Positions 41,955-50,817 are shown, counted from the first letter of the stretch. The stretch is DNA of 64,000 nt from Dongia deserti (GCF_003574735.1 NZ_QORW01000003.1:124001-188000), one strand, 5' to 3'. Notes: a model not told the origin generated them from the sequence alone. A program made the numbers and translations.

Positions 41955-44372
41955 TCAGCATCTGAGGCGGAGTCCCTTGGGATCATAGGCCGGCTCGCTC
42001 AACATGAGCGCGTTCCGACTTTCTCCGATCACATCAACCGTCAGCTTGGCGCCCGAACCCACCAGAGCCTTGTCAACGTAGGCGAGGGCCAGGCTCTTGC
42101 CAACGGAATGTCCATAGGCGCCGGATGTCACGAAGCCGACCAGCTTGCCGTCGCACTTGACCGGCTCGAAGCCGGAAGCGTCCGCATCTACCGCATCGAT
42201 ACTGAGCGTGACCAGGACACGATCGGCCCCCTTCTCCCGCTCGCGCAGAGCCGCATCCCGGCCGATGAAGTTGCCCTTGTCGAAAGCGAGGTGCTGCCGA
42301 AGGCTCGACATCTCCGGTGAATAGGATTGGGTGAATTCCGTCGACCAGATACCGTAGCTCTTTTCCAGTCGCAAGCTGTCGAGCGCGCGGTTGCCGATCG
42401 ATCTGAGGCCGAGATCAGCGCCAGCGGCGCACAGCGCGTCATAGAGCGCGCGCTGGTAGGCGACCGGCACGTTGACCTCGTAGCCGAGCTCTCCCGTCAA
42501 GGACAGCCGCGCGACGACGGCCGGCGACATGCCCACTTCCATCTCCATGCAAGAGAGGAAAGGGAAGGAGTCGTTGGTCATGTCCACGCTGACCAGGCGC
42601 GACATCAGCGCGCGAGATCTGGGCCCGGAAATGGCGAACCCCATCCAGTCGTCCGAAAGATTGCGGATCGTCACGCCATCCGGCGGCAGATGGTCGGCCA
42701 ACCAGCGCATATGCCAGGTCTGCAGATAATAGGAGCCGATCAGCCAGAACCGGTCCTCAGCCAGGCGGCTGACGGTCAGATCGCCCATCAGCCTGCCCTT
42801 CGGATTCAACATTGGCGCCAGGCGCACGCGGCCGACCTTGGGCAGCCTGGCCGCAAGCAGATGATCGAGCCAGCCTTCCGCGCGCGGGCCGGTCACTTCG
42901 TAGCGCGCATAGATCGCGCTTTCGAACATGCCGATCGCCTCGCGCGTGGCCTTCACCTCTGCGGCGACATAGGAGTGCGCGTTGGAGCGGCGCAGGGTCG
43001 GCTTCTCGATGAAGTCCGGCTGATCCGGGACGAAATATTGCGGCGTCTCCATGCCCCAGGTGCAGCCATACACGGCACCCTCCGCCTTCAGCGCATCGTA
43101 ACAGGGCGATGTCTTCAGCGGCCGTCCCGCCGGCAACTCTTCGTTGGGATAGGAGATGACAAAACGCCGCGCATAGAACTGGCCGGTCATCGCCTTGAGG
43201 TAGGACTCGTTGGACGCGAAGCTGCCATAGCGGGCCACATCCATGCCGAAGATGTCAGCGCCCGGATCGCCCTCGATCATCCAATTGGCGAGAGTAAGCC
43301 CGATCGCCCCACCTTGCGAGAACCCGCCCATGCAGCCGCAAGCAACCCAGTAGTTCCTGAGGCCGGATACCGGCCCCACCAAGGGGTTGCCGTCCGGTGT
43401 GAAGGTGAAGGCGCCGTTCACCCATTTGCGGATGCCAACATTCTGCAGCGCGGGGAAGCGCTCGAAGCCGATGGCGAGCTCCGGCGAGATGCGATCGATG
43501 TCGGGCGGCAGCAGATCCATGCCGAAATCCCAATCGGCGCCTTCGCTTTTCCAGTGCCGCGGATCACGCTCGTAGACGCCGAGCAGCACACCCTTACGCT
43601 CCTGTTGCAGATAAGTGAAGCCTTCGAGGTCCGTGATGGCGGCGATCTCGCGATCCATGGCGACGATCTCCGGCACGTCCTCGGTGATCAGGTAATGGTG
43701 CTGCATCGGCGTGACCGGCAGGTTGATGCCGACCATCTGTCCGACCTTGCGCGCCCAAAGGCCGGCCGCGTTGATGACGTGCTCCGCCGTGAAGGTCCCC
43801 TGCTCCGTCACGACGGACCAGTGACCATTCGCCAGCGGCTTCAGGTCGAGGACACGGTTGCGCAGGATGATCTCCGCGCCGCGTTTCTTGGCCGCGCCGG
43901 CATAGGCGTGGGTTGTGCCGTGCGGATCCATGTACCCTTCGTGGGCGTCATAGAGCCCGCCCTGCAGGTTCGAGACATCGACGATCGGGCAGAGTTCCTT
44001 GATCTCCTCCGGCGTCACCAGGCGCGTTTCCATGCCCATGGTTTCGTACATGGCGCGCTCGGCCTTCAGCATCTCCCAGCGCTCCGGCGTCGCGGCGAGG
44101 CTGATCCCGCCGGTCATGTGCATGCCGACGCTCTGCCCGCTCTCCTGCTCGATCTCCTTGTACAGGCGGATGGTGTAGCCCTGGAGTGCCGCGATGTTGG
44201 GATCATCATTCAGCGCGTGGAAGCCCGCGGCTGCATGCCAGGTCGAGCCTGCCGTCAGTTCCGCGCGCTCGATCAGGACGATGTCGGTCCAGCCGAACTT
44301 GCTGAGGTGATAGAGGATGCTGCATCCGACGATGCCGCCCCCGACGATGACGACCCGATAATGCGACTTCAT
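41955..44372 (-). CDS. FAD-dependent oxidoreductase with GcvT domain (dimethylglycine/sarcosine dehydrogenase-like)
   Basis: 805 residues. N-terminal DAO fold with VVIVGGGIVGCSILYHL and STWHAAAGFH, where the His is placed as the residue that holds FAD covalently in dimethylglycine dehydrogenase. A FAO_M linker lies in the middle, followed by a GcvT-type aminomethyltransferase domain (FAISGPRSRALMSRL, LTGELGYEVNVP) and GcvT_C. The enzyme would oxidise an N-methyl group and pass the C1 unit to tetrahydrofolate. It diverges from the TetR gene at 44443 with a palindrome between them. Confidence 0.9.
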   Translation of the reverse strand: MKSHYRVVIVGGGIVGCSILYHLSKFGWTDIVLIERAELTAGSTWHAAAGFHALNDDPNIAALQGYTIRLYKEIEQESGQSVGMHMTGGISLAATPERWEMLKAERAMYETMGMETRLVTPEEIKELCPIVDVSNLQGGLYDAHEGYMDPHGTTHAYAGAAKKRGAEIILRNRVLDLKPLANGHWSVVTEQGTFTAEHVINAAGLWARKVGQMVGINLPVTPMQHHYLITEDVPEIVAMDREIAAITDLEGFTYLQQERKGVLLGVYERDPRHWKSEGADWDFGMDLLPPDIDRISPELAIGFERFPALQNVGIRKWVNGAFTFTPDGNPLVGPVSGLRNYWVACGCMGGFSQGGAIGLTLANWMIEGDPGADIFGMDVARYGSFASNESYLKAMTGQFYARRFVISYPNEELPAGRPLKTSPCYDALKAEGAVYGCTWGMETPQYFVPDQPDFIEKPTLRRSNAHSYVAAEVKATREAIGMFESAIYARYEVTGPRAEGWLDHLLAARLPKVGRVRLAPMLNPKGRLMGDLTVSRLAEDRFWLIGSYYLQTWHMRWLADHLPPDGVTIRNLSDDWMGFAISGPRSRALMSRLVSVDMTNDSFPFLSCMEMEVGMSPAVVARLSLTGELGYEVNVPVAYQRALYDALCAAGADLGLRSIGNRALDSLRLEKSYGIWSTEFTQSYSPEMSSLRQHLAFDKGNFIGRDAALREREKGADRVLVTLSIDAVDADASGFEPVKCDGKLVGFVTSGAYGHSVGKSLALAYVDKALVGSGAKLTVDVIGESRNALMLSEPAYDPKGLRLRC

Positions 44373-44401
44373 GGCAGGACCTGGACGACGCTCGCGATTT
44401 G

Positions 44402-44417
44402 TTGTAAGTTCTTACAA
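44402..44417. promoter_or_regulatory. Perfect palindrome between flavoprotein and TetR genes
   Basis: TTGTAAG-TT-CTTACAA is a perfect 16-base dyad, 30 bases from the flavoprotein ATG and 25 from the proposed TTG start of the regulator. Its placement fits a TetR operator controlling both genes. Confidence 0.6.
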
Positions 44418-44442
44418 TAAGAAAACCGACGACGAAAAGCAA

Positions 44443-45078
44443 TTGCCGAAGAAAGCAGCGCCCCGATTCAGACGCAAAGCGCCGGAGAAACGACGGTCTA
44501 ACCTCATTCAGGCCGCTATCCACTGCATCAGCGAAGGCGGTATGTCCGCCTTCAGGATGGAGCGGATTGCGGCGGAGGCTGGCGTTTCGCTCGGCCTCAT
44601 GAGCCACTACTTCACGGACAAGAATGAGCTTCTGACCGAGGTCTATCAGGCAGCGCTCTACGAGGACGTGAACCGGAAGCTCGCGGAACTGGCCAACAAG
44701 GAGGTGACGCGATCGCCGACCGAGCGCCTGTGCCGGATCATCGATGCGATCATCGACCCAGAGTACCTGAAGCCTACCAACCTGACCATGTGGCTAGCGC
44801 TCTGGAGCGAGATCGTGGTCAATCCCGATCTCCGGCGCGCTCATCGAGCGCTCTATCGCAGCTATCTCCAGTCCCTGGCGGAGCTCATCGGGACCGTTGC
44901 CAAGGAGCGGCGCCGCGCCGTGAATGCCGTCGAGATCGCCCGCAATCTGCAGGCGCTGATCGACGGTTTGTTCCTGGAGCGCGCACTCGACCGACGCGCG
45001 GTCGATCACGCGGACCTCCGCCGCGCCAGCTACGAATTCCTGGAGCTGCATCTGGGAGCGTTGACTAGCGGGGTCTGA
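44443..45078 (+). CDS. TetR-family regulator, BetI-like
   Basis: 211 residues from a TTG at 44443. An ATG at 44371 would lengthen it by 24 residues, but that start lies inside the divergent gene and reads through the palindromic operator, so it is less likely. The helix-turn-helix is LIQAAIHCISEGGMSAFRMERIAAEAGVSLGLMSHYF in short form (IAAEAGVS, LMSHYF). The C-terminal domain matches BetI (MWLALWSEIVVNPDLRRAHRALYRSY). It probably represses the divergent dimethylglycine-type dehydrogenase. Its 3' end overlaps that of the next TetR gene by 14 bases. Confidence 0.82.
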   Translation: MPKKAAPRFRRKAPEKRRSNLIQAAIHCISEGGMSAFRMERIAAEAGVSLGLMSHYFTDKNELLTEVYQAALYEDVNRKLAELANKEVTRSPTERLCRIIDAIIDPEYLKPTNLTMWLALWSEIVVNPDLRRAHRALYRSYLQSLAELIGTVAKERRRAVNAVEIARNLQALIDGLFLERALDRRAVDHADLRRASYEFLELHLGALTSGV

Positions 45079-45706
45079 GTGCCAAAGCGCGGAAGCCGCC
45101 CGCGATCAGATCGTCGACCCAGGCGTGGGCAATGCGCAGCGCATCCTCCCTCGAAAAGATCGTGGGATCGAGGCACAGCTCGAGCCATAAGCCATCCAGC
45201 ATCGCGGTGAAGCCGAGGGCTGCCAGATGCGCATCGATCTTGAAGCGCCGCGCCCGAGCGATGTCCGCGATCAGCGCCTCCAGCCGGCAGCGATAATCCG
45301 TATAGACCTTCTTGTGCACCTTGCGGACGCCGGGATCGCGCCGCACCAGCGACCAGAAAGAGAGCCAGATCGCGAGGAGGTCGCGGTCCAGAACCGGCGG
45401 CTTGAAGGAGGCTTCGATGAAGGCGCGCAGCTGCGATTCCGCATCCTTCGGTGCAGCCTCCATCGCCTCGCCGAGCGCCTCAGCGACCCGCCGCCCGACG
45501 TGATCGTAAGTCGCAACGATCAGATCATCGATGCCTTGGAAATGATGCGCCACCAGGCCTGGCGACACTTTGGCCTTTGCTGCGACCGCGCGCACCGAAG
45601 TGCCGGCATGGCCGAACTCCGCCAGGCATTGCGCCGTTGCCTCGATCAGCTTGCGTCGCCGCACGTCCGGCTGATTGCGGGTAAAGCGTGGTTCAGCGGT
45701 GGCCAT
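45065..45706 (-). CDS. Second TetR-family regulator, BetI-like
   Basis: 213 residues from the ATG at 45706 (AGAGGGG upstream; longer in-frame starts run through the promoter). HTH: AVAAKAKVSPGLVAHHFQG. BetI-type ligand domain: LAIWLSFWSLVRRDPGVRKVHKKVY. It is divergent from the dioxygenase gene and likely controls it. It is related to the adjacent TetR protein but clearly diverged. Confidence 0.87.
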   Translation of the reverse strand: MATAEPRFTRNQPDVRRRKLIEATAQCLAEFGHAGTSVRAVAAKAKVSPGLVAHHFQGIDDLIVATYDHVGRRVAEALGEAMEAAPKDAESQLRAFIEASFKPPVLDRDLLAIWLSFWSLVRRDPGVRKVHKKVYTDYRCRLEALIADIARARRFKIDAHLAALGFTAMLDGLWLELCLDPTIFSREDALRIAHAWVDDLIAGGFRALALRPR

Positions 45707-45734
45707 GGTCCCCTCTTGCGCGAGCATTTCCGTT

Positions 45735-45763
45735 ATTATACAGTTGTACAACAAGCAGGACAA
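45735..45763 (-). promoter_or_regulatory. BetI-like gene promoter with operator in the spacer
   Basis: Minus strand: TTGTCC (45763-45758), 17-base spacer, perfect TATAAT (45740-45735). The spacer holds the palindrome GTTGTACAAC (45743-45752). A repressor bound there would block this promoter and the divergent dioxygenase promoter. Confidence 0.6.
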
Positions 45764-45774
45764 CGGAGCATATC

Positions 45775-46893
45775 ATGGGCATTGCATTGCGTGACGTGAA
45801 GCTAGCGGAGCGCCATGTGGAGTTGAGTTGGCGGGATGGCCGTGCAGGCGATCGATTCTCCCTGCTGTGGCTGAAGGATCACTGTCCCAGCCCACAGTGC
45901 CTGCATCCCGATACCAAGCAGCGCCAGATCGACACCTTCTCGATTCCGGAGAACATTTCGGCACGCGCGGTCGCGATCGAGGAGAATGGCCGCGTGCTCA
46001 AGGTCGAGTGGGCGGACGATGCCCATGTCAGCCGCTTCGACGCCGCGTTCCTGGCCTCGGTGCTGCCCGCCAACCAGGCGATGCCGAAGCGTGTCCTGTG
46101 GGATGCGGCCGCGATCGAGCAGCAAGTGCCGATGGTAGCGCACGACGCCGTCATGGCCGACGATGTGGCGCTGAAGCAGTGGCTGGAGCTGACCGAGGCT
46201 TATGGCTTTTGCATCGTGACCGGCACGCCCGCAACGCCGGAAGCGACGCAGGCGCTGCTCGAGCGCGTCACCTATATTCGCCATACGATCTTCGGCGGCT
46301 TCTGGGACTTCACCGCCAACATGGAGCACAAGGACACGGCCTATACGACGCTGGCCATTGGGCCGCATACCGATGGCACCTATAGCTTCGATGCGCCGGG
46401 CTACCAGATGCTGCATTGCCTCGCGTTCAACGGCAGTGGCGGCGAGAACGTATTCGTCGATGGGTTCAAGGTCGCGGAGATCATGCACCGCAATCATCCG
46501 AAGGAGCACCATCTGCTGACCGAGATCGAGCTCACGGGCCAGTACATCGACAAAGAGCGGAACGTGCATCTGCAGGCCTCGCGTCCCCTCTTCCGCCTCA
46601 ACAAGGCCGGCGAGCTGCTGCAAGTCAGCTACAACAACTACGACCGCGCGCCCTTCTACCTGCCGGCGGAAGAGACGGCGGCGCTTTACCGCGCACTGAA
46701 AATCTTCGCGTCCTATGTCAATGACCCGAAGATGCAATATCGCCGCCGTCTGACGCCGGGCGATGCGGTGATGTTCGACAATTGGCGCGCCCTGCATGCC
46801 CGCGATGCCTATCAGGGCTATCGCAGGCTGTGCGGTGCCTATCTCAACAAGGAAGATGTGGAGAGCCGCCTGCGCAGGCTGCGCGCTCTGTAG
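45775..46893 (+). CDS. Gamma-butyrobetaine/trimethyllysine-type dioxygenase
   Basis: 372 residues. The N-terminal DUF971-like zinc domain has LKDHCPSPQCLHP (C37, C42, H44). The Fe(II)/2-oxoglutarate site is HTD (H198, D200 in GPHTDGTY) with the distal His near 341 (ALHARDAYQGYRR, whose Arg binds 2-oxoglutarate). These are the marks of BBOX/TMLD enzymes in carnitine metabolism. An ATG at 45775 is preceded by ACGGAGCA. Its divergent BetI-like regulator and downstream aldehyde dehydrogenase suggest use of trimethylammonium compounds. Confidence 0.9.
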   Translation: MGIALRDVKLAERHVELSWRDGRAGDRFSLLWLKDHCPSPQCLHPDTKQRQIDTFSIPENISARAVAIEENGRVLKVEWADDAHVSRFDAAFLASVLPANQAMPKRVLWDAAAIEQQVPMVAHDAVMADDVALKQWLELTEAYGFCIVTGTPATPEATQALLERVTYIRHTIFGGFWDFTANMEHKDTAYTTLAIGPHTDGTYSFDAPGYQMLHCLAFNGSGGENVFVDGFKVAEIMHRNHPKEHHLLTEIELTGQYIDKERNVHLQASRPLFRLNKAGELLQVSYNNYDRAPFYLPAEETAALYRALKIFASYVNDPKMQYRRRLTPGDAVMFDNWRALHARDAYQGYRRLCGAYLNKEDVESRLRRLRAL

Positions 46894-46996
46894 GGCTCTC
46901 CGCCAACCGCCTTGACGCCTCCCTGACCATTGGCCATCAATGGGCCGATCCGCTCCCGGCAAGACCGGCGAGCTGGCAAGACCCAGGGAGAGTATC

Positions 46997-48442
46997 GTGG
47001 CGGTTTTCAGCAATTTCATCGGCGGCGAGCAGGTCGCCGGCACCCAAACCGTTCGCAACATCAACCCGTCGAACACTGATGAGGTAATCGGCGAGTTCGC
47101 ATCGGGAACAGCAGCCGATGTCGCAACGGCCGTGGCGGCTGCAAAGGCCGCGTTCCCGGCATGGTCTCGCACCACGCCGCAGGAGCGCTATGACATCCTG
47201 AAGAAGGCATCCGACGAGGTGCTGGCGCGCAAGGAGGAGCTTGGCCGCATCCTCTCGCGTGAGGAAGGCAAGATCCTGGCGGAAGGCATCGGCGAAGCGG
47301 CCCGCGCCGGACAGATCCTGGCCTTCTTCGCCGGTGAGTGCCTGCGCCTGGCCGGCGAAAACGTGCCGTCCGTCAGGCCCGGCATTGGCGTGGAGATGAC
47401 CCGCGAGGCGATCGGCGTGGTCGCACTCATCACGCCGTGGAATTTCCCGATCGCGATCCCGGCCTGGAAGATCGCGCCCGCACTGGCCTATGGCAATTGC
47501 GTCGTCATTAAGCCGGCAGAGCTCGTTCCCCATTCCACCTGGGCGCTGGTCGACATCCTGCATCGCTCCGGCCTGCCCAAGGGCGTGCTCAATCTGGTCA
47601 TGGGCAAGGGTTCAGTGGTCGGCCAGGCGATGCTCGAACATCCGGACGTCGCTGCGCTGTCCTTCACCGGCTCGGTCGCAACCGGGCGCAAGCTTGCGGC
47701 CGCTTGCGTCGCTGCGAACCCAATGAAGAAATTCCAGCTCGAAATGGGCGGCAAGAATCCGCTGGTCATTCTTGACGACGCAGACCTCGAGGTCGCAGTC
47801 GCCAGCGCGGCCAATGGTGCATTCTTCTCGACAGGTCAGCGTTGCACCGCTTCGTCGCGCTTGATCGTGACGGAGAAGGTCCACAATCGCTTTGTCGACG
47901 CGCTGACTGAGAAGGTGAAAGCGCTGGTGGTCGATGATGCGCTGAAGCTTGGAAGCCATATCGGCCCCGTGGTCGACCAGGCGCAGTTCGATCAAGACGA
48001 GCGCTATCTCGAGATTGGCCGCAAGGAAGGGGCGAAGCTCCATTGGGGCGGCGAGCGGCTCAACCGCGCCACGCCGGGCTTCTATCTGCAGCCGGCCCTG
48101 TTCACCGAGGTGGGCAATTCCATGCGGATCGCACGCGAGGAAATCTTCGGGCCGGTCGCAGCGGTGATCCGGGTCAAGGACTATGACGAAGCGCTGGCCG
48201 TCGCGAACGATACCGAGTTCGGCCTGTCGGCCGGCATCTGCACCACGAACCTGAAATACGCCACGCACTTCAAGCGCAATTCGGAAGCCGGCATGGTCAT
48301 GGTGAACCTGCCGACGGCTGGCGTCGACTACCACGTGCCGTTCGGCGGCCGCAAAGCATCGAGCTTTGGCCCCCGCGAGCAGGGCGCTTATGCACGCGAG
48401 TTCTATACGATGGTGAAGACCTCGTACACGCTGGCGGGATGA
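46997..48442 (+). CDS. Aldehyde dehydrogenase (2-oxoglutarate-semialdehyde or trimethylaminobutyraldehyde type)
   Basis: 481 residues from a GTG with GGGAG upstream. Rossmann region LITPWNFPIAIPAWKIAPAL, catalytic Glu in LEMGGKNP, catalytic Cys in TGQRCTASSR and EEIFGPV are intact. Sequence blocks such as GENVPSVRPGIGVEMTRE and HRSGLPKGVLNLVMGKGS resemble type III 2-oxoglutarate semialdehyde dehydrogenases. Next to a BBOX/TMLD-type dioxygenase, 4-trimethylaminobutyraldehyde is also a plausible substrate. It is 103 bases downstream of the dioxygenase and probably co-transcribed. Confidence 0.9.
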   Translation: MAVFSNFIGGEQVAGTQTVRNINPSNTDEVIGEFASGTAADVATAVAAAKAAFPAWSRTTPQERYDILKKASDEVLARKEELGRILSREEGKILAEGIGEAARAGQILAFFAGECLRLAGENVPSVRPGIGVEMTREAIGVVALITPWNFPIAIPAWKIAPALAYGNCVVIKPAELVPHSTWALVDILHRSGLPKGVLNLVMGKGSVVGQAMLEHPDVAALSFTGSVATGRKLAAACVAANPMKKFQLEMGGKNPLVILDDADLEVAVASAANGAFFSTGQRCTASSRLIVTEKVHNRFVDALTEKVKALVVDDALKLGSHIGPVVDQAQFDQDERYLEIGRKEGAKLHWGGERLNRATPGFYLQPALFTEVGNSMRIAREEIFGPVAAVIRVKDYDEALAVANDTEFGLSAGICTTNLKYATHFKRNSEAGMVMVNLPTAGVDYHVPFGGRKASSFGPREQGAYAREFYTMVKTSYTLAG

Positions 48443-48546
48443 GGACGAAGCCGCCAAGCCACCTCGGTTCGTGAGGGTTTAGCGCGCTGGTCCAGGCCTG
48501 GCGGGTTGCTCTTGTGGTGGAGCAGCCCGCTTCTTATTTGAGGTTC

Positions 48547-49488
48547 ATGCCGTATGATTCTTCCCAGCTACCCGATGAGACGCTCGACCCCTATTCAGCT
48601 CGGGTAGCGCAAGCATTCGAGACCGTCGGCCCGGCAGTCGTGCACATCCATGCCGCAGGCCGGCAGAACGGTTCCGGCTCTGGTGTGCTGTTCGCGCCCG
48701 ACGGCTATCTCCTCACCAATAGCCATGTCGTGTCCGGGGCCGCTCGCCTCTTCGGCAGCCTGACCGACGGACGCCGGTTCGACGCGGAGCTGGTTGGCGA
48801 TGACCCCGCCACAGATCTTGCCGTCCTCCGCCTGCAAGGCGCCGGCCTGCCGCATGCAAGCTTCGGCAGTTCCGCGCGCCTCAGGGTCGGGCAGCTTGTC
48901 GTTGCCATCGGCAATCCGCTCGGCTTCCAAGCCACCGTCACCGCCGGCATCGTCAGCGCACTTGGACGCACTTTGCGATCACCGTCGGGGCGCCTCATCC
49001 AGAGCGTCATTCAGACCGATGCGCCGCTTAATCCAGGCAACTCCGGCGGTGCACTGGTCGATGGACAGGGCAAGGTCGTCGGCATCAACACTGCCATGAT
49101 CGGCCACGCCCAGGGCCTTTGCTTCGCGATCGGTATCGACACAGCCGCTGACGTCACCATGCGGCTGATGCGTGACGGCCGCGTGCGACGCGCGCGGCTC
49201 GGCCTCGCGGGCCAGACGATCATGCTGGATTGGCGCCTCGCACGGCGGCTGCGCCGTCTCCAGAGCGGCGCGGTGCAGGTGCTGGAGGTGCCGGTTCGCG
49301 GGCCCGCCGCGCTGGCGGGCATCGAAACGGGCGACGTCATCCTGGAGTTCGCGGGGACCGACGTTTTCGCAGTCGATGATCTCCATCGCCTGCTGACGGC
49401 CGAGGTTGCCGGACATCCAACCCGCATCACTGTGCTGCGTAGTGCAGGTCTGCGGAGCTTTGACATTCGGCCGGAGCTGGACGAATAA
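48547..49488 (+). CDS. S1C serine protease with PDZ domain, no export signal
   Basis: 313 residues from the ATG at 48547 (GAGG upstream). The catalytic triad H60 (TNSHVV), D90 (ATDLAV) and S166 (GNSGGAL) is intact, followed by one PDZ domain (about 225-310, VRGPAALAGIETGDVILEF). DegP/DegQ proteins normally have a signal peptide or membrane anchor; none is seen here even in a GTG-started extension to 48514. A cytosolic or leaderless protease is therefore likely. Its target is unknown. Confidence 0.85.
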   Translation: MPYDSSQLPDETLDPYSARVAQAFETVGPAVVHIHAAGRQNGSGSGVLFAPDGYLLTNSHVVSGAARLFGSLTDGRRFDAELVGDDPATDLAVLRLQGAGLPHASFGSSARLRVGQLVVAIGNPLGFQATVTAGIVSALGRTLRSPSGRLIQSVIQTDAPLNPGNSGGALVDGQGKVVGINTAMIGHAQGLCFAIGIDTAADVTMRLMRDGRVRRARLGLAGQTIMLDWRLARRLRRLQSGAVQVLEVPVRGPAALAGIETGDVILEFAGTDVFAVDDLHRLLTAEVAGHPTRITVLRSAGLRSFDIRPELDE

Positions 49489-49524
49489 CAGTGCAAGAGC
49501 GGAGGCTGGCCGGAGCTGTTTCCC

Positions 49525-50217
49525 ATGGAACTGAACGCCGATTTCTCGCAGCGGGTCGCGGTTCACGCCGCGCAGCTCCCCTGGATGCCCTCTCCCATGG
49601 CGGGCGTCGAACGGCGCATGCTGGACCGGATCGGTGATGAGGTGGCACGCGCTACCTCCATTGTGCGCTACGCGCCCCACAGCCATTTCTCCCCGCACGT
49701 CCACGGCGGCGGTGAAGAATTCCTCGTGCTGGAGGGCGTGTTCCAGGACGAGTACGGCGACTATCCCGCCGGCTCCTACGTCCGCAATCCGCCGACCTCG
49801 AAGCACACGCCGGGCTCAGAGCCAGGTTGCGTGATCTTCGTCAAGCTCTGGCAGTTCGATCCGGATGATCGCACCGAGGTGCGGACTGATACTGGCGAAG
49901 TGTCATTCCTCTCAGTGCCCGATCGTGCGGGCGTGGAGATCATGCCGCTTTTCCACGATTCTCATGAAGATGTGCTGCTGGAGCATTGGGCGCCACGTGC
50001 TCGGATCGATCTACCCGTTCCCGGCGGCGCAGAGATTCTCGTGCTAGACGGCGCCTTTAACGAAGGAACTGAAGAGTTCACGACCCAATCCTGGCTTCGG
50101 CTGCCTGCAGGATCGCGCTTGCAGGCCGAGGCCGGACTCACAGGCTGCCGGGTCTGGATAAAGACCGGCCACCTGGTCAAGCCCCTAAAATTCAGCTCCA
50201 AGCCTCAGGTCGCATAG
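49525..50217 (+). CDS. Double-cupin protein, ChrR-like
   Basis: 230 residues with two cupin repeats. The first has the metal-binding pattern HSHFSPHVHGGGEEFLVLEG and then GDYPAGSYVRNPPTSKH; the second (EILVLDGAFNEGTEEF, LRLPAGS) lacks most His ligands. This arrangement is that of the anti-sigma factor cupin domain of ChrR, without the N-terminal sigma-binding domain. It could be an acetylacetone-cleaving-enzyme-like dioxygenase or a redox sensor fragment. Its stop overlaps the remnant on the other strand. Confidence 0.85.
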   Translation: MELNADFSQRVAVHAAQLPWMPSPMAGVERRMLDRIGDEVARATSIVRYAPHSHFSPHVHGGGEEFLVLEGVFQDEYGDYPAGSYVRNPPTSKHTPGSEPGCVIFVKLWQFDPDDRTEVRTDTGEVSFLSVPDRAGVEIMPLFHDSHEDVLLEHWAPRARIDLPVPGGAEILVLDGAFNEGTEEFTTQSWLRLPAGSRLQAEAGLTGCRVWIKTGHLVKPLKFSSKPQVA

Positions 50218-50636
50218 GTCGGCGGCGAGAATTCCTGTTCGAGCGGAACGACGCCAAGGCCGGGCGCGGTCGGGGATGCCATTTGTCCATCACGACAGGC
50301 GGGCATGCCGGTCGCATTGCTGACGGTGACCCAATTGTGGAAATCGACCGTGTGCAGCCGCGCACTTTCGGGAGTCGATAGCGACATGTGCGCTATGGCG
50401 GCGGTACCGATCTCGGCACCGCCGGTATCTTCCACAGTCACCGCAAGGCCCATTTCGACGGCCGCATCGCGGATCAGGCGCGCCCGTGTGATGCCGCCCA
50501 CACGCGCGAGCTTGATGGTGATACCATCCGCCAGCCGGTCCGCACACGCTTGGGTCAGTACCCGCAGGCTGTCACAATCGCCGCGGATGGCGAGGCATTC
50601 CTCGTAGCTGGCGCAGTGAAAGAAGTTTTGGCTGTA
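50205..50636 (-). pseudogene. C-terminal remnant of an enolase-superfamily dehydratase
   Basis: The frame is open from just after a TAG at 50637-50639 to the stop at 50205, with no plausible start. The translation (CASYEECLAIRGDC, DGITIKLARVGGITRARLIRD, VTVEDTGGAEIGTAAIAHMS, FHNWVTVS) matches the last third of mandelate-racemase-type enzymes such as cis-3-hydroxyproline dehydratase. The catalytic Lys region and all of the N-terminal capping domain are missing. GITIKLARVGG and EDTGG keep the normal reading frame, so the loss is a 5' deletion and looks fairly recent. Confidence 0.75.
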
Positions 50637-50788
50637 CTAATTTTTTGCGACCATATTGGAGTTTGCTCGCTCTCTTGAAGCGGCTGAGGCGCGCGATGTT
50701 ATCTCAATTTTCCGTAGCCACGCTTGCGGATCGGTACCCTCGGGGGATGGTTACCGCCAAGTAGCCTGGAGGCGTCTGATCAAAGCCT

Positions 50789-50817
50789 TTGACATCATCT
50801 CACATTCGGGAGATATT
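50789..50817 (+). promoter_or_regulatory. Putative sigma70 promoter of the XRE-cupin regulator
   Basis: TTGACA (50789-50794), 17-base spacer, GATATT (50812-50817; four of six). The expected start site (about 50823-50825) coincides with the ATG at 50825, so the transcript may be leaderless. Confidence 0.5.

Noticed and set aside
42327-44420. Plus-strand open frame of nearly 700 codons opposite the flavoprotein gene
   Set aside because: The minus strand encodes a complete DAO-GcvT protein; the opposite frame has an abnormal Arg/Gly/His-rich composition and no motif.
44371-44442. ATG start at 44371 for the BetI-like regulator
   Set aside because: It lies inside the divergent gene and translates the palindromic operator; a downstream TTG fits the family N-terminus.
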